Source: a virus. Taken from it: a stretch of 31,965 bases of DNA. The translations under genes were made by a program, and so were the position numbers. The notes beneath the pieces were generated by a model. It saw only the letters and a program-made list of their open reading frames with translations. It was not told where the DNA came from and did no database searches. The stretch spans positions 1-31,965 of the IMG/VR virus record IMGVR_UViG_3300046782_000268; one strand, written 5' to 3'. Below are positions 1 to 6,380 of the stretch, one piece after another (the stretch's first letter is position 1; each line of letters opens with the position of its first letter).

Positions 1-732
1 GTCGAGCGTTTGCGAGGTCTTCAGGTGCGCCATGAAGCGTTGCACCCAGGTCTGCCAGACATCCTTCTCGGTCCAGTCGAGCGTGCCTGGGGTGAGGTGC
101 TCGCCCTCCAGGCTGATGACCTCGCCAGTCTCCGGGTGGGTGTATTCGTTGGGTTTCATCGCATTGGGATTGTGCGGACGATCGGCTGGCGCCGGCGGCC
201 GCCGCGGCGCGTTGCCGTCGTTGTCCTCGCCGATCGCCAGATTGAACATCATGATCTCCAGGTTACGCTTGCCGTAGGAGACCGCCGACATGGTGGCGTG
301 GATCGGCGTCATCATCTCGGTGCCCTTGAAGCCTTTGGTCGTGATCGGCACCGGCACCTGGTAGCGTTTGGATCCGCCGAGCCGGTGCGACAGCGTGCCG
401 ACCACCAGCAGCATCTCCGGCGTGCCCATCGGCTCGGTGGTGAACGAGATGTTGAAACCGTGCCTGGTGTAGATCGGGCGGACGTCGCGATCGACCTGGG
501 CGAAGGTGGCGTAGCGCGACCGGGTCTGGTCGTTCCTGGCGTTGGCGTTGATGGTTTCCATCTCGGCTTCGGCCGCGGTGTGCGAGGCGGCAAACGCCTT
601 GTCGGCGTTGCGGATCTCTTCGGCCTCGCGCATGTCGAGGAGGCGCTGCAGCTTGTCGAGATCGAAGGTGGGATCCGCGGCCGCGCGCTCGATGATCGAG
701 GGCAGGCCGCCCTGGGTGGCGGGTGCGTTCAT
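1..732 (-). CDS. ERF-family single-strand DNA annealing protein (3' end cut by window edge)
   Basis: The reading frame is open from an ATG at 732 down to base 1 (244 residues, no stop reached). An AGGAAG-type ribosome site precedes the ATG. An acidic/helical N-terminus (LDKLQRLLDMREAEEIRNAD) is followed by the ERF-like core: YATFAQVDRDVRPIYTRHGF near residues 85-105, a central LVVGTLSH strand, then SAVSYGKRNLEIMMFNLAIG and an acidic ...GEDNDGN stretch. In this superfamily the YGKR(Y/N)xLxxxLNxxxGxDDD-like block is the hallmark. ERF proteins anneal complementary single strands during phage recombination. It overlaps the upstream exonuclease gene by four bases (ATGA), so the two are translationally coupled and probably act as an exonuclease/annealase pair. 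Family call is firm; the C-terminus is unseen. Confidence 0.88.
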   Translation of the reverse strand, partial: MNAPATQGGLPSIIERAAADPTFDLDKLQRLLDMREAEEIRNADKAFAASHTAAEAEMETINANARNDQTRSRYATFAQVDRDVRPIYTRHGFNISFTTEPMGTPEMLLVVGTLSHRLGGSKRYQVPVPITTKGFKGTEMMTPIHATMSAVSYGKRNLEIMMFNLAIGEDNDGNAPRRPPAPADRPHNPNAMKPNEYTHPETGEVISLEGEHLTPGTLDWTEKDVWQTWVQRFMAHLKTSQTLD

Positions 733-1523
733 GACTTCCTCCGGGTGATGACGAGCGCGCCCTTTTTGTTGCGGGCGATGATGTGGTTCTCGCAGAGCAC
801 GCGGCCGACGTCGTCGGGGACGAGCCCTTTGGCCTCCTTGCCGGAGGTCTCATGGGTTTCGGAATATTCGCGGGTGAACTCATACGTGACGAGGTGGTAC
901 ATCAGCTCGTCGCCCCAGTTGGGGGTGTCGCGGGCGAGATCGATGGTGCGCCATTTCTCCGGCGGCACGATGGTCGGCGATGGGATGTCGACCGGCGGCG
1001 TCAGGCTGTCCATGCATTCGAGCATCGCGGTGGCGCGCGTCAGCAGGATCATCTCATAGCCAGCATCCCTGACACACTCGATCTCGTAGGGGTCGTTGGT
1101 GCCCTGGGCGATCACCAGGAAACCGCAGGCGGCGTCGGTGCAGTGCATCTGCATTGCGACTTGCGGATAGTAGCTGCTGAAAATTTGGTCACGTTCGAAG
1201 AACGGCGAGCAGAACTTCGATTCGATGACCGCGTTGCGGGCGACGCTGAAGCCATCGAGCGTGGAGCGGAACCGATCGTTGACCGGCGAGGGAACCACGG
1301 CCTGGCGCCGGGTGATCACGTCGCCGGCCTGCTTCTGGTATTCGTCGATGATGGGCTCGCCGAGCAGGGAACCGAGCTGCATCGCCCAGTTGGGTGGATC
1401 CGGCTCGCGCAGCCCGACCTTGACCTCCCACCATTTCAGCAGCTGCTCCGGCGTCTTGTCGTTCATGACGAACGGCATGTCGCTGGCGCCGAGGTAGCCG
1501 GCCCGTTCCGAGGCGGTAAACAT
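729..1523 (-). CDS. YqaJ-type viral recombinase / lambda-exonuclease-like nuclease
   Basis: 264 residues. The N-terminal YLGASDMPFVM block (residues 10-20) matches the GxSD motif that opens YqaJ/lambda exonuclease folds. A STLDGF block supplies the metal-binding aspartate (D90), VIESKF gives the E101-x-K103 pair, and QVAMQM (from Q121) fits the last conserved helix. These enzymes degrade one strand of double-stranded DNA ends to leave a tail for the annealing protein, which is encoded immediately downstream with a 4-base overlap. The start at 1523 is supported by AGAAGGAG about ten bases upstream. It is the first gene of the leftward operon and must be expressed from the divergent region 1524-1911. 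The C-terminal 60 residues (GDELMYHLVTYEF...) are less recognisable and may contact the partner. Confidence 0.88.
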   Translation of the reverse strand: MFTASERAGYLGASDMPFVMNDKTPEQLLKWWEVKVGLREPDPPNWAMQLGSLLGEPIIDEYQKQAGDVITRRQAVVPSPVNDRFRSTLDGFSVARNAVIESKFCSPFFERDQIFSSYYPQVAMQMHCTDAACGFLVIAQGTNDPYEIECVRDAGYEMILLTRATAMLECMDSLTPPVDIPSPTIVPPEKWRTIDLARDTPNWGDELMYHLVTYEFTREYSETHETSGKEAKGLVPDDVGRVLCENHIIARNKKGALVITRRKS

Positions 1524-1669
1524 CGTGCGTGCTCCTTCTCGCCGTTGAGAGCGGAGGGGGAGGGGGTGACACTACGGCTCGCTAGAGTTCCAGGGTATTT
1601 AGTTGCGATCGTCTATGTCGTTCTACTGCTCGTTAATGAGAACCCTCCGTCGCACGCCGGCGTTCCCTT

Positions 1670-1692
1670 TGTCATCAAATGATGGGATGACA
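1670..1692. promoter_or_regulatory. Operator-like inverted repeat TGTCATC-N9-GATGACA
   Basis: Perfect 7-base arms, TGTCATC at 1670-1676 and GATGACA at 1686-1692, flank a 9-base centre; a second, nested dyad CATCA-aa-TGATG sits at 1673-1684. Size and position in a divergent promoter region fit a binding site for a dimeric repressor. Which regulator binds is unknown; the HTH-like gene at 1912 and the XRE-like gene at 7843 are candidates. Confidence 0.4.
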
Positions 1693-1758
1693 GGGCCTGA
1701 GCAAACACCCGCTGCGCAGATAATTCAAGCGCAGAAAACTAAAATAATTTTGCGGACG

Positions 1759-1810
1759 TTCACCGCAATTCACCGCTGTTGCCGCAGTCTCCATCAATCA
1801 ACATCAATCA
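1759..1810. repeat. Helically phased short direct repeats
   Basis: TTCACCGC occurs at 1759-1766 and again at 1769-1776. CATCAATCA occurs at 1792-1800 and again at 1802-1810. Each pair is spaced by 10 bases, one helical turn, which would place the units on the same face of the DNA. They lie directly upstream of the proposed rightward promoter. Confidence 0.4.
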
Positions 1811-1826
1811 TTATCTAACGGACAAT

Positions 1827-1856
1827 TTGCGTTTTTTAGGGCGCGGTTGTTTTAAT
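1827..1856 (+). promoter_or_regulatory. Possible sigma70-like promoter for the rightward replication operon
   Basis: TTGCGT at 1827-1832 and TTTAAT at 1851-1856 are separated by 18 bases, and the predicted start would be about 50 bases upstream of the first gene at 1912. Match to consensus is moderate, and alphaproteobacterial promoters are degenerate, so this is tentative. Confidence 0.3.
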
Positions 1857-1911
1857 GCGCAGCGGGCTGGCGTGCGACGGCTGCAAGCGATGATGTTGGC
1901 GAGCAGCTCCG

Positions 1912-2151
1912 ATGCAAATCCTGAAATCGATCGACGACGTGATCACGATACTCGGCGGCCCGGCCGCGGTGGGTCGACTGACCGACCAGCCGACGTCGGG
2001 CGTGTGTAATTGGCGACGCGGCTGGAAGGGCGACACCCCGCATTTCCCGCCGAAATACTTTCAGACCATCCAGGCAGCGTTGGGGGAGCGCGGCTACAGC
2101 GCCGCACCCTTTCTGTTTGCCTTCCACGGGGTCACCCGCAAATCGGCCTAA
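1912..2151 (+). CDS. Small helix-turn-helix-like DNA-binding protein, paralogue of the protein at 8925-9248
   Basis: 79 residues. The core LGGPAAVG (14-21), a short turn, then VCNWRR (31-36) and PPKYFQTIQAAL (46-57) looks like a compact Cro/YdaS-type HTH in which the second block would be the recognition helix. The 107-residue protein encoded at 8925-9248 shares LGGPxAVG, SxVCNWRR, PxKxxxxIQxxL and AAxxLFxF in the same order, roughly 40 percent identity by eye over 65 residues. It is the first gene of the rightward operon, so a role as early regulator is likely, either autoregulating from 1524-1911 or acting on the other control region. No strong AGGAGG precedes the ATG. The fold assignment is inference; the paralogy is seen directly. 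Confidence 0.65.
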   Translation: MQILKSIDDVITILGGPAAVGRLTDQPTSGVCNWRRGWKGDTPHFPPKYFQTIQAALGERGYSAAPFLFAFHGVTRKSA

Positions 2152-2166
2152 CCATGTCTGGCGCAG

Positions 2167-2583
2167 ATGAAGCAGCTCTCGCTGTTCAAGGGCAAAAAGC
2201 AACGCGGCGTGTCGCCACCATCGCCGCTTGAGTTTGCGAGTCACGCCTTCATCGCCGATCTGCTGAGGCGGTTCTGCAATCCGGAGTGGATCTACACCCA
2301 CGTTCCGCTCGGCGAGCATCGAGAGAAGGCGACCGCAGCGAAGCTCGCGCGGATGGGCGTCAAGCCAGGCTGGCCCGACTTTCAATTTGCCGGCCGCGGC
2401 GGCCGGATGTTCTTCCTGGAGCTGAAGCGCAAGGGCCGCGGCCGCGTCAGTGATGACCAGTCGTTCGTGATCGCGCACCTGGCAACGTGCGGCTTCCCGA
2501 TCCTGGTCACCGACAGCGTCGACGATGCGGTGGCGACGCTGAAACAGATCGGCATTCTGCCCTCGGAGATCGAGGTGCAGTGA
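2167..2583 (+). CDS. VRR-NUC domain nuclease
   Basis: 138 residues. The conserved core is EFASHAFIADLL (E22, H26), then GVKPGWPDFQFAG with the metal-binding PD (70-71), then FFLELKRKG with E85-x-K87 and a downstream Q98. This E...PD...ExK...Q arrangement is that of the VRR-NUC branch of the PD-(D/E)xK nucleases, small stand-alone versions of which are common in phage replication modules. They cut structured or flap DNA. The gene starts 16 bases after the HTH-like gene, and its stop overlaps the next start by one base (TGATG), so it belongs to the operon. The natural target is unknown; processing of branched intermediates from the ERF/exonuclease pathway is plausible. Confidence 0.85.
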   Translation: MKQLSLFKGKKQRGVSPPSPLEFASHAFIADLLRRFCNPEWIYTHVPLGEHREKATAAKLARMGVKPGWPDFQFAGRGGRMFFLELKRKGRGRVSDDQSFVIAHLATCGFPILVTDSVDDAVATLKQIGILPSEIEVQ

Positions 2584-3101
2584 TGGCGACGGCGGACGTG
2601 ATCTCGTTACATGCGGTGGCGCCAGGTCTGCGCGCCAACAACACCAAGGCCGAGCTCGCCAAGGTCAAGGTCGGCTGGTGGTATCACGCCATCGGCGGCT
2701 ATCAATTCCGATGTCCGGAGCTGCGCTATGCGCCGCGGCTTGCGGACGTCGCCGACTACGCCGACAACGGTGACTTGTTTCTAGCGTGCTCCTGGCTGTT
2801 TGCCGATGAGATCCGTTGCGAGGTGAAGTGGCGGCCGGATCTCAGCTTCACCGATGCCGAGAGCTACGACTACGACACCGTGTTCTTTTCCAATGGCGAG
2901 GCAATGCAGCGCGCCGGCGACAGCGTCGCGGCCTACCATGTCGTCAACGCCGGCATGACCCACGCCGCCATCATCGGGCGACACACGCGGGCGGCCTGGG
3001 CCAAGACCACGCGCTACATGAAGAACAGCCAGCAGGAGGAGGAGGCCTGGGAGATCGACAAGAGGCTGGTGCCGTTCGTCTCGATCGGAGTGACAACATG
3101 A
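2583..3101 (+). CDS. Conserved-looking hypothetical protein in the replication operon
   Basis: 172 residues. The start is the ATG at 2583 that overlaps the preceding stop (TGATG); the frame is open further upstream but that part only shadows the nuclease gene. I recognise no family. The protein is rich in aromatic residues (GWWYHAIGGYQF, YDYDTVFFSNGEA), has no membrane segment, and carries a Lys/Glu-rich stretch (NSQQEEEAWEID) near the C-terminus. Its four-base overlap with the primase gene suggests coupled expression and a possible accessory role in replication, but nothing in the sequence gives a reaction. Confidence 0.7.
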   Translation: MATADVISLHAVAPGLRANNTKAELAKVKVGWWYHAIGGYQFRCPELRYAPRLADVADYADNGDLFLACSWLFADEIRCEVKWRPDLSFTDAESYDYDTVFFSNGEAMQRAGDSVAAYHVVNAGMTHAAIIGRHTRAAWAKTTRYMKNSQQEEEAWEIDKRLVPFVSIGVTT

Positions 3102-3976
3102 TCGCCGCCGAGCTCGCGCATGCGTTGGGTGCGGTCCGGTCGGGCCGGCAGTGGAAGTGCCGCTGCGTGGCACACGAAGATGCGGCGCCATCGATGATCA
3201 TTTTTGATGGGCGCGAGCGGATCCAGGTGCGCTGCCTGGCGGGCTGCGCGCAGGAGGATCTGATCGGCGCGCTGCGTGGGCGCGGGCTGTGGGCGCATGA
3301 TCGTTGGACGGATATTGAGAGAGATAGGCAGCCGCAACAAGCAAACATTTCACATGAAACGGATGCGCGGCGCTCGCGCAGCATGGCTCAGAGCTGGTTC
3401 GACCGCTCGATCCTGACCGCCGGCACGCTGGCGCAACGCTATCTGGAGGCCAGGGAGATCTGGTCGGTGGCGCGCGACATCGAGGACATCCGGTTCAATC
3501 CGCGGACCTGGCGCGAGCATGAGGTGGTGCCGGCGATCGTGGTGGCGATGCGCCACATCCGGGAGGGATCGATCGAGGCGGTGCAGCGGATCTTTCTGAC
3601 GCCGGATGGCGCCAAGGATGGCAAGCCGATGATGCTGGGGCCGGTGCGCGATGCCGCAATGATGCTGGAGCCGATCGGCGGCTTCCGTGAGCTGCACATC
3701 GCCGAAGGTCTGGAGACGGCGTTGTCGGTCATGGCGATGGATGCGAGCGGGCCGGTGTGGGCGCTCGGATCCTGCGGCGCGATCGAGCGGTTTGTGGTGC
3801 TCGACGATGTCGACCGCCTGGTGATCTGGGCCGACCATGATGAGGCAGGGCAGAAGGCGGCCGACATCTGTGTCGAACGCTGGGCCGAGGCCGGCCGGGC
3901 GACCCTGATCAGGACACCAAACCATGTGGGCTGGGATGCGGCAGACGTCTGGAGATGTCGCAATGCCAGAGCATGA
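3098..3976 (+). CDS. TOPRIM primase with N-terminal zinc finger
   Basis: 292 residues, starting at the ATG that overlaps the previous stop (ATGA). The N-terminus has a CHC2-like zinc-binding site, CRCVAHED (C21, C23, H26) and RCLAGC (C46, C50), in the form typical of phage primases. A basic, low-similarity linker follows (residues 70-110). The TOPRIM domain follows near 195-260, with the glutamate in LHIAEGLETAL (E203) and the metal-binding DxD in WADHDEAG (D246, D248). Such proteins synthesise RNA primers on single-stranded DNA. The next gene is a RepA-like helicase overlapping by 14 bases, so primase and helicase are probably made in step and act together at the phage fork. Confidence 0.87.
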   Translation: MIAAELAHALGAVRSGRQWKCRCVAHEDAAPSMIIFDGRERIQVRCLAGCAQEDLIGALRGRGLWAHDRWTDIERDRQPQQANISHETDARRSRSMAQSWFDRSILTAGTLAQRYLEAREIWSVARDIEDIRFNPRTWREHEVVPAIVVAMRHIREGSIEAVQRIFLTPDGAKDGKPMMLGPVRDAAMMLEPIGGFRELHIAEGLETALSVMAMDASGPVWALGSCGAIERFVVLDDVDRLVIWADHDEAGQKAADICVERWAEAGRATLIRTPNHVGWDAADVWRCRNARA

Positions 3977-5234
3977 CGACGAGGGATTTGCCGAGCGCGA
4001 GCGTGGCCGGGTGTTTCACCTCGACCGCGAGCTGGAGTTCTATTCGGTGGCGCAGCGCCACAAGCGGGGACTGTCGACGCGCGAGTGGCTGGTCGAGGAG
4101 ATGATCCCGCGGCGCGCGGTGGTGATCCTGTCGGGCTGGTCGAGCGTCGGCAAGACGCACATCGTCAACGACCTGATGTACTCTTGCGCCTTCGGCGAGC
4201 CGTTCGCCGGCTACCAGGTGATGCGGCGCTGCGGGTCTTTGATGTTTGCGGCCGAGGGCCAGGACGACGTGCGGCCGCGGTGGAACGTGCTCGACCACGC
4301 CAAGATCAAACCCTGGCAGGCGCAGCATCGCGAGCCGTTCGATTATTCGCAGATCATCTCCTGGACCGAGCAGATCCCCAGGCTCGACGCCGCAGATGCC
4401 TTCGTGGCCTATTGCGGCAAGATCGATCGGCTGAACGGCCTGCAGCGCCAGCTCTGCGGCCAGGGCTATCCCGGGCTCGGCCTGGTCGCGATCGACACCA
4501 TGACGGCGGCGGCCGACCTCAACGACGACCAGCACAATGCCGCCGGCAGCAACCAGAAGATCTTCAACATGCTGCATGCGCTGGCCGCGAAGTATGATTG
4601 TGCCGTGGTGGTGACCGACCATCTCGGCAAGGATGCCGCCAAGGGCACCAGGGGCAGCTCGGCCAAGGAGGCCTCGGCCGACGTGGTGCTGCAGGTGACC
4701 GGAACGGTCAATGATGATGGCATATGTTCCAACACCGCCATGACCATCAAGAAACTGCGCGGCGGGGTCGCCAACAAGCGGATCACGTTCTCGCTTGCTG
4801 ACGTCCGGATGCCGCTCGACGAGGAGGGCCGGCGCCAGGACGGCGTCGTGGTGAAGTGGGATGTGGCCTCGTCCCTGCTGCGCGGCGGCAAGGGCCCGGC
4901 CAAGCAGAATAAGCGCAATGCCTTCCTGATGCGGGCGATCGATGCGGCCCTGCTGGAGAGCCCGCCCAGTGCCGTGCTGTGGGTGCACATTGCCAGGGAT
5001 ATGAACTTCCGCGCGGTCGACGAGCGGACAGTTCTCGACCAGTACAAACTGTCCGCCCCTCCGAGCGGCCAGGACGAGGTCAAGCATCTGGAGAGCGTCC
5101 GCAAGAGCTACCGGCGCGCCATGTCGGACAGTTTGTTGTGCAGCGCGATCGGGCAAAAACGCCTGGAAGACGGTAGGGTTATGATTTGGCGGACAGATCA
5201 CAGACACCCGGACAGTTCTAAAGTGTCCGGGTAA
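3963..5234 (+). CDS. RepA-like replicative helicase (RecA-fold, AAA_25 type)
   Basis: 423 residues from the ATG at 3963 (GGAG eight bases upstream); an ATG at 3924 would overlap the primase more and has no better ribosome site. The Walker A motif is GWSSVGKT (58-65). A second core block is MFAAEGQDD (94-102). Walker B is LGLVAIDTM (172-180), and VVVTDHLGKD (215-224) followed by GTRGSS fits the sensor/DNA-contact segment of the hexameric RSF1010 RepA / DnaB-like group. The protein should unwind DNA for the primase encoded just upstream. The last 70 residues lie over the CGGACAGTT repeat cluster, which is read in more than one frame there, so that part of the coding sequence is constrained at the DNA level. 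Confidence 0.85.
   Translation: MPEHDDEGFAERERGRVFHLDRELEFYSVAQRHKRGLSTREWLVEEMIPRRAVVILSGWSSVGKTHIVNDLMYSCAFGEPFAGYQVMRRCGSLMFAAEGQDDVRPRWNVLDHAKIKPWQAQHREPFDYSQIISWTEQIPRLDAADAFVAYCGKIDRLNGLQRQLCGQGYPGLGLVAIDTMTAAADLNDDQHNAAGSNQKIFNMLHALAAKYDCAVVVTDHLGKDAAKGTRGSSAKEASADVVLQVTGTVNDDGICSNTAMTIKKLRGGVANKRITFSLADVRMPLDEEGRRQDGVVVKWDVASSLLRGGKGPAKQNKRNAFLMRAIDAALLESPPSAVLWVHIARDMNFRAVDERTVLDQYKLSAPPSGQDEVKHLESVRKSYRRAMSDSLLCSAIGQKRLEDGRVMIWRTDHRHPDSSKVSG
5206..5232. repeat. Hairpin 1: 9-bp perfect inverted repeat at the helicase stop codon
   Basis: ACCCGGACA at 5206-5214 pairs with TGTCCGGGT at 5224-5232 around a 9-base centre. It includes two of the CGGACAGTT units and ends inside the TAA stop of the helicase gene. 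No T-tract follows. Confidence 0.65.
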
Positions 5235-5251
5235 ATGAGGGTGGGTTCCCA

Positions 5252-5271
5252 TGTGTCGCCCCGACGACACA
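5252..5271. repeat. Hairpin 2: 7-bp perfect inverted repeat
   Basis: TGTGTCG at 5252-5258 pairs with CGACACA at 5265-5271 around a 6-base loop. Its arms are not the CGGACAGTT unit, so it is a separate element placed between hairpins 1 and 3. Confidence 0.55.
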
Positions 5272-5276
5272 AAACC

Positions 5277-5317
5277 GGACAGTTACCCCCCCTCTCTAAG
5301 GAGAGGGGGAACTGTCC
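5277..5317. repeat. Hairpin 3: 17-bp stem with 4-base loop
   Basis: GGACAGTT (5277-5284) pairs with AACTGTCC (5310-5317), and CCCCCTCTC (5288-5296) pairs with GAGAGGGGG (5301-5309). The loop is TAAG and the only interruption is a 3-base bulge at 5285-5287. It is the strongest hairpin in the window. No T-run follows, so it is not a classical intrinsic terminator; it lies 25 bases before the next start codon. Confidence 0.75.
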
Positions 5318-5341
5318 GCCAGCGAGACCGGAGGAGAGAGT

Positions 5342-5581
5342 ATGGCCAGAGGAGGATCAGGCAATGCCGCCTGGAAAGCAGCAGCGATCGCAAACCAAAT
5401 CCAACCAGGTCGCCGCAATAGGCGCCAGTGCACCGCCACCGCCAAAGGATCCGGTCAACGCTGCAGGAACATCGCCGTCTCCAATGTCGCCACCTGCCGG
5501 CTCCACGGAGGCAAAGGGCTCCTCACCCAACTCAAGATGCGGGAGCGCGCCAGAAGGCACGTCCGGATCACTGAGGGATGA
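5342..5581 (+). CDS. HGGXG-motif small zinc-finger-like protein
   Basis: 79 residues. The core CTATAKGSGQRC then CRLHGGKG gives a C-x(10)-C...C-x2-HGGxG pattern, which I recognise from small phage and prophage proteins of alphaproteobacteria usually called HGGXG-motif proteins; the cysteines and histidine probably bind a metal. The start at 5342 has GGAGGAG at 5330-5336, an excellent ribosome site. The N-terminus (residues 1-30) is basic. These proteins are often found near small-terminase-like genes, and the next gene here has that flavour. Function is not known. Three hairpins lie between it and the helicase gene, so its mRNA may be separately controlled. Confidence 0.75.
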   Translation: MARGGSGNAAWKAAAIANQIQPGRRNRRQCTATAKGSGQRCRNIAVSNVATCRLHGGKGLLTQLKMRERARRHVRITEG

Positions 5582-5582
5582 A

Positions 5583-5777
5583 GTGAGGGAGGCGCTGCGA
5601 AACGTGCTGCATAGCAGCACGGCCTCGGCCGCGGCGGTTGCCTCGGCCGGCCGGACGCTTTTGGAGTTCTACGGCGAGGCGAGCGGCACTGACTCAGGAG
5701 GGGGCCGCAGATCGTCAGAACTGACCGCTGGTGAGCTGGATGCGGAGATTGATCGATTGACGGCCCTGCGCAAATGA
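5583..5777 (+). CDS. Small protein resembling the C-terminal part of small-terminase-type proteins
   Basis: 64 residues if begun at the GTG at 5583, one base past the previous stop, with GAGG at 5573-5576 well spaced. The frame is open upstream to an ATG at 5364 (137 residues, GGAGG at 5351-5355), but that extension lies wholly inside the HGGXG gene and encodes Pro/Ser-rich sequence typical of a shadow frame. The 64-residue part looks genuine: helical VREALRNVLHSS, AAVASAGRTLLEFYGE and a final ELTAGELDAEIDRLTALR. Phage small-terminase or terminase-associated proteins often end with such helices, but the large terminase lies 14 kb away, so this is only a resemblance. Start uncertain. Confidence 0.5.
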   Translation: MREALRNVLHSSTASAAAVASAGRTLLEFYGEASGTDSGGGRRSSELTAGELDAEIDRLTALRK

Positions 5778-6086
5778 GCGCATCCTGGGGCTGCCCTGGC
5801 CGTTCTCTGTCCCACAAGCAGAGTGTCCCTCAGTCCTTCCTTCGCCGGCCAGGGCAACCAGGATCCTGGGACAGGATCCACATCAGCCAGCCAAGTCATT
5901 GATCCATCCCCGGTTTAGCCTGGTGCCGCGGCGCCAATGGATATATCACTGGTCGCGGCAGTCACCGCCGAGGTGGGCCCATGCCGGCCCCCGGAACCCG
6001 CCCCCTGGCGGGGCCCGATCGCGCCATCGTCGGTGAGTGCATCCCTCTCCGCCAAAATTTTGCTATTCTGAAGCATGGAGGTAGCG
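5778..6086. other. Non-coding stretch with several inverted repeats
   Basis: No credible gene is seen in these 309 bases. TGCCCTGGCCG (5792-5802) is complementary to CGGCCAGGGCA (5846-5856) across a 43-base loop. GGATCCTG (5861-5868) pairs with CAGGATCC (5872-5879), overlapping a 12-base palindrome at 5858-5869. CCCGCC (5997-6002) pairs with GGCGGG (6007-6012). TGTCCCACAA at 5808-5817 recurs at 9269-9278. The region could terminate or process the replication transcript or carry a small RNA; no T-tract is present. Confidence 0.5.
6061..6069 (+). promoter_or_regulatory. Possible extended -10 promoter element
   Basis: TGCTATTCT fits the TGnTATAAT extended -10 form with two mismatches. A start near 6076 would give a leader of about ten bases that just includes the GGAGG at 6077-6081 of the gene at 6087. 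No good -35 is visible. Confidence 0.25.
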
Positions 6087-6281
6087 ATGCGTGTGAAGCT
6101 CCCAGGCGGTGATTTCTATGGTGAGGTGATCGACACTCACAAGACGGGTGTTTATGGCGACGGTGCCGAGGCGAAGGCGGCACAGACGGTGGTTCTGGTG
6201 CAGCTGGACAATTCGGAGATGGTGTGTCGGTCGCTGTTGGAGGACTGCACGGTCATAGCGGATGTTCCGACGCCGCGATGA
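6087..6281 (+). CDS. Hypothetical small protein
   Basis: 64 residues. The ATG at 6087 is chosen over one at 6075 because GGAGG at 6077-6081 lies five bases before it and overlaps the earlier ATG. The sequence (RVKLPGGDFYGEVIDTHKTG, then VVLVQLDNSEMVCRSLLEDCTV) alternates hydrophobic and polar residues as in a small beta-barrel, and resembles short phage proteins of unknown role. No catalytic motif or membrane segment is visible. It overlaps the next gene by four bases (ATGA), so the two are coupled. Confidence 0.6.
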   Translation: MRVKLPGGDFYGEVIDTHKTGVYGDGAEAKAAQTVVLVQLDNSEMVCRSLLEDCTVIADVPTPR

Positions 6282-6379
6282 CGACGCCGCTGGACGATTT
6301 GCCGGTCTGGATCACGATTGCGGTGATCATCGCGCTCTCGACGCTGGCGCTCTTGGCAGCGCATGTTCTGTTGAGGTGA
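6278..6379 (+). CDS. Tiny single-pass membrane protein
   Basis: 33 residues starting at the ATG that overlaps the preceding stop (ATGA). After MTTPLDDLPVW, an uninterrupted hydrophobic stretch of about 20 residues (ITIAVIIALSTLALLAAHVL) forms one membrane helix, ending LLR. It is the last gene before the convergent hairpin at 6381-6415. The coupling overlap and the clean hydrophobic helix argue that it is real despite its size. Function unknown; a superinfection-exclusion or membrane-anchoring role would be guesswork. Confidence 0.6.
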   Translation: MTTPLDDLPVWITIAVIIALSTLALLAAHVLLR

Positions 6380-6380
6380 T

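Larger units (their letters stand above)
1524..1911. promoter_or_regulatory. Divergent control region between recombination and replication operons
   Basis: This 388-base gap separates the leftward exonuclease gene from the rightward HTH-like gene, so both early promoters should lie here. It is visibly more A/T-rich than the genes around it. It contains a 7+7 dyad (1670-1692), a palindrome-like CAGGGCCTG (1691-1699), a duplicated GCGCAGA (1714-1720 and 1729-1735), and two pairs of direct repeats at exactly 10-base spacing (1759-1776 and 1792-1810). I saw no convincing protein gene in it. The leftward promoter could not be assigned. Confidence 0.6.
5025..5318. repeat. Cluster of eight CGGACAGTT repeats, candidate replication origin or operator array
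   Basis: The 9-mer CGGACAGTT occurs forward at 5025-5033, 5125-5133, 5209-5217 and 5276-5284, and in reverse complement (AACTGTCCG) at 5047-5055 and 5310-5318. Two further copies have one mismatch: CGGACAGAT at 5190-5198 and AAGTGTCCG at 5221-5229. Copies pair into inverted repeats with centres of 13, 3 and 25 bases. Within the helicase gene, copies are read in different frames (R-T-V at 5025 but S-D-S-L at 5125), so conservation is of DNA rather than protein. I saw no exact copy elsewhere in the window. A repeat cluster beside a helicase gene is a common place for an origin; that role is inference. Confidence 0.75.

Noticed and set aside
1670-1692. LexA/SOS box
   Set aside because: Alphaproteobacterial LexA sites are GTTC-N7-GTTC direct repeats; this dyad does not match.
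1603-1818. 71-residue rightward reading frame in the first control region
   Set aside because: Composition is atypical, there is no ribosome site, and it runs across the dyad and repeats that look regulatory; no related protein style.
5235-5363. Extension of the small gene at 5583 upstream to 5235
   Set aside because: It would translate straight through the hairpin array; no ribosome site precedes 5235.
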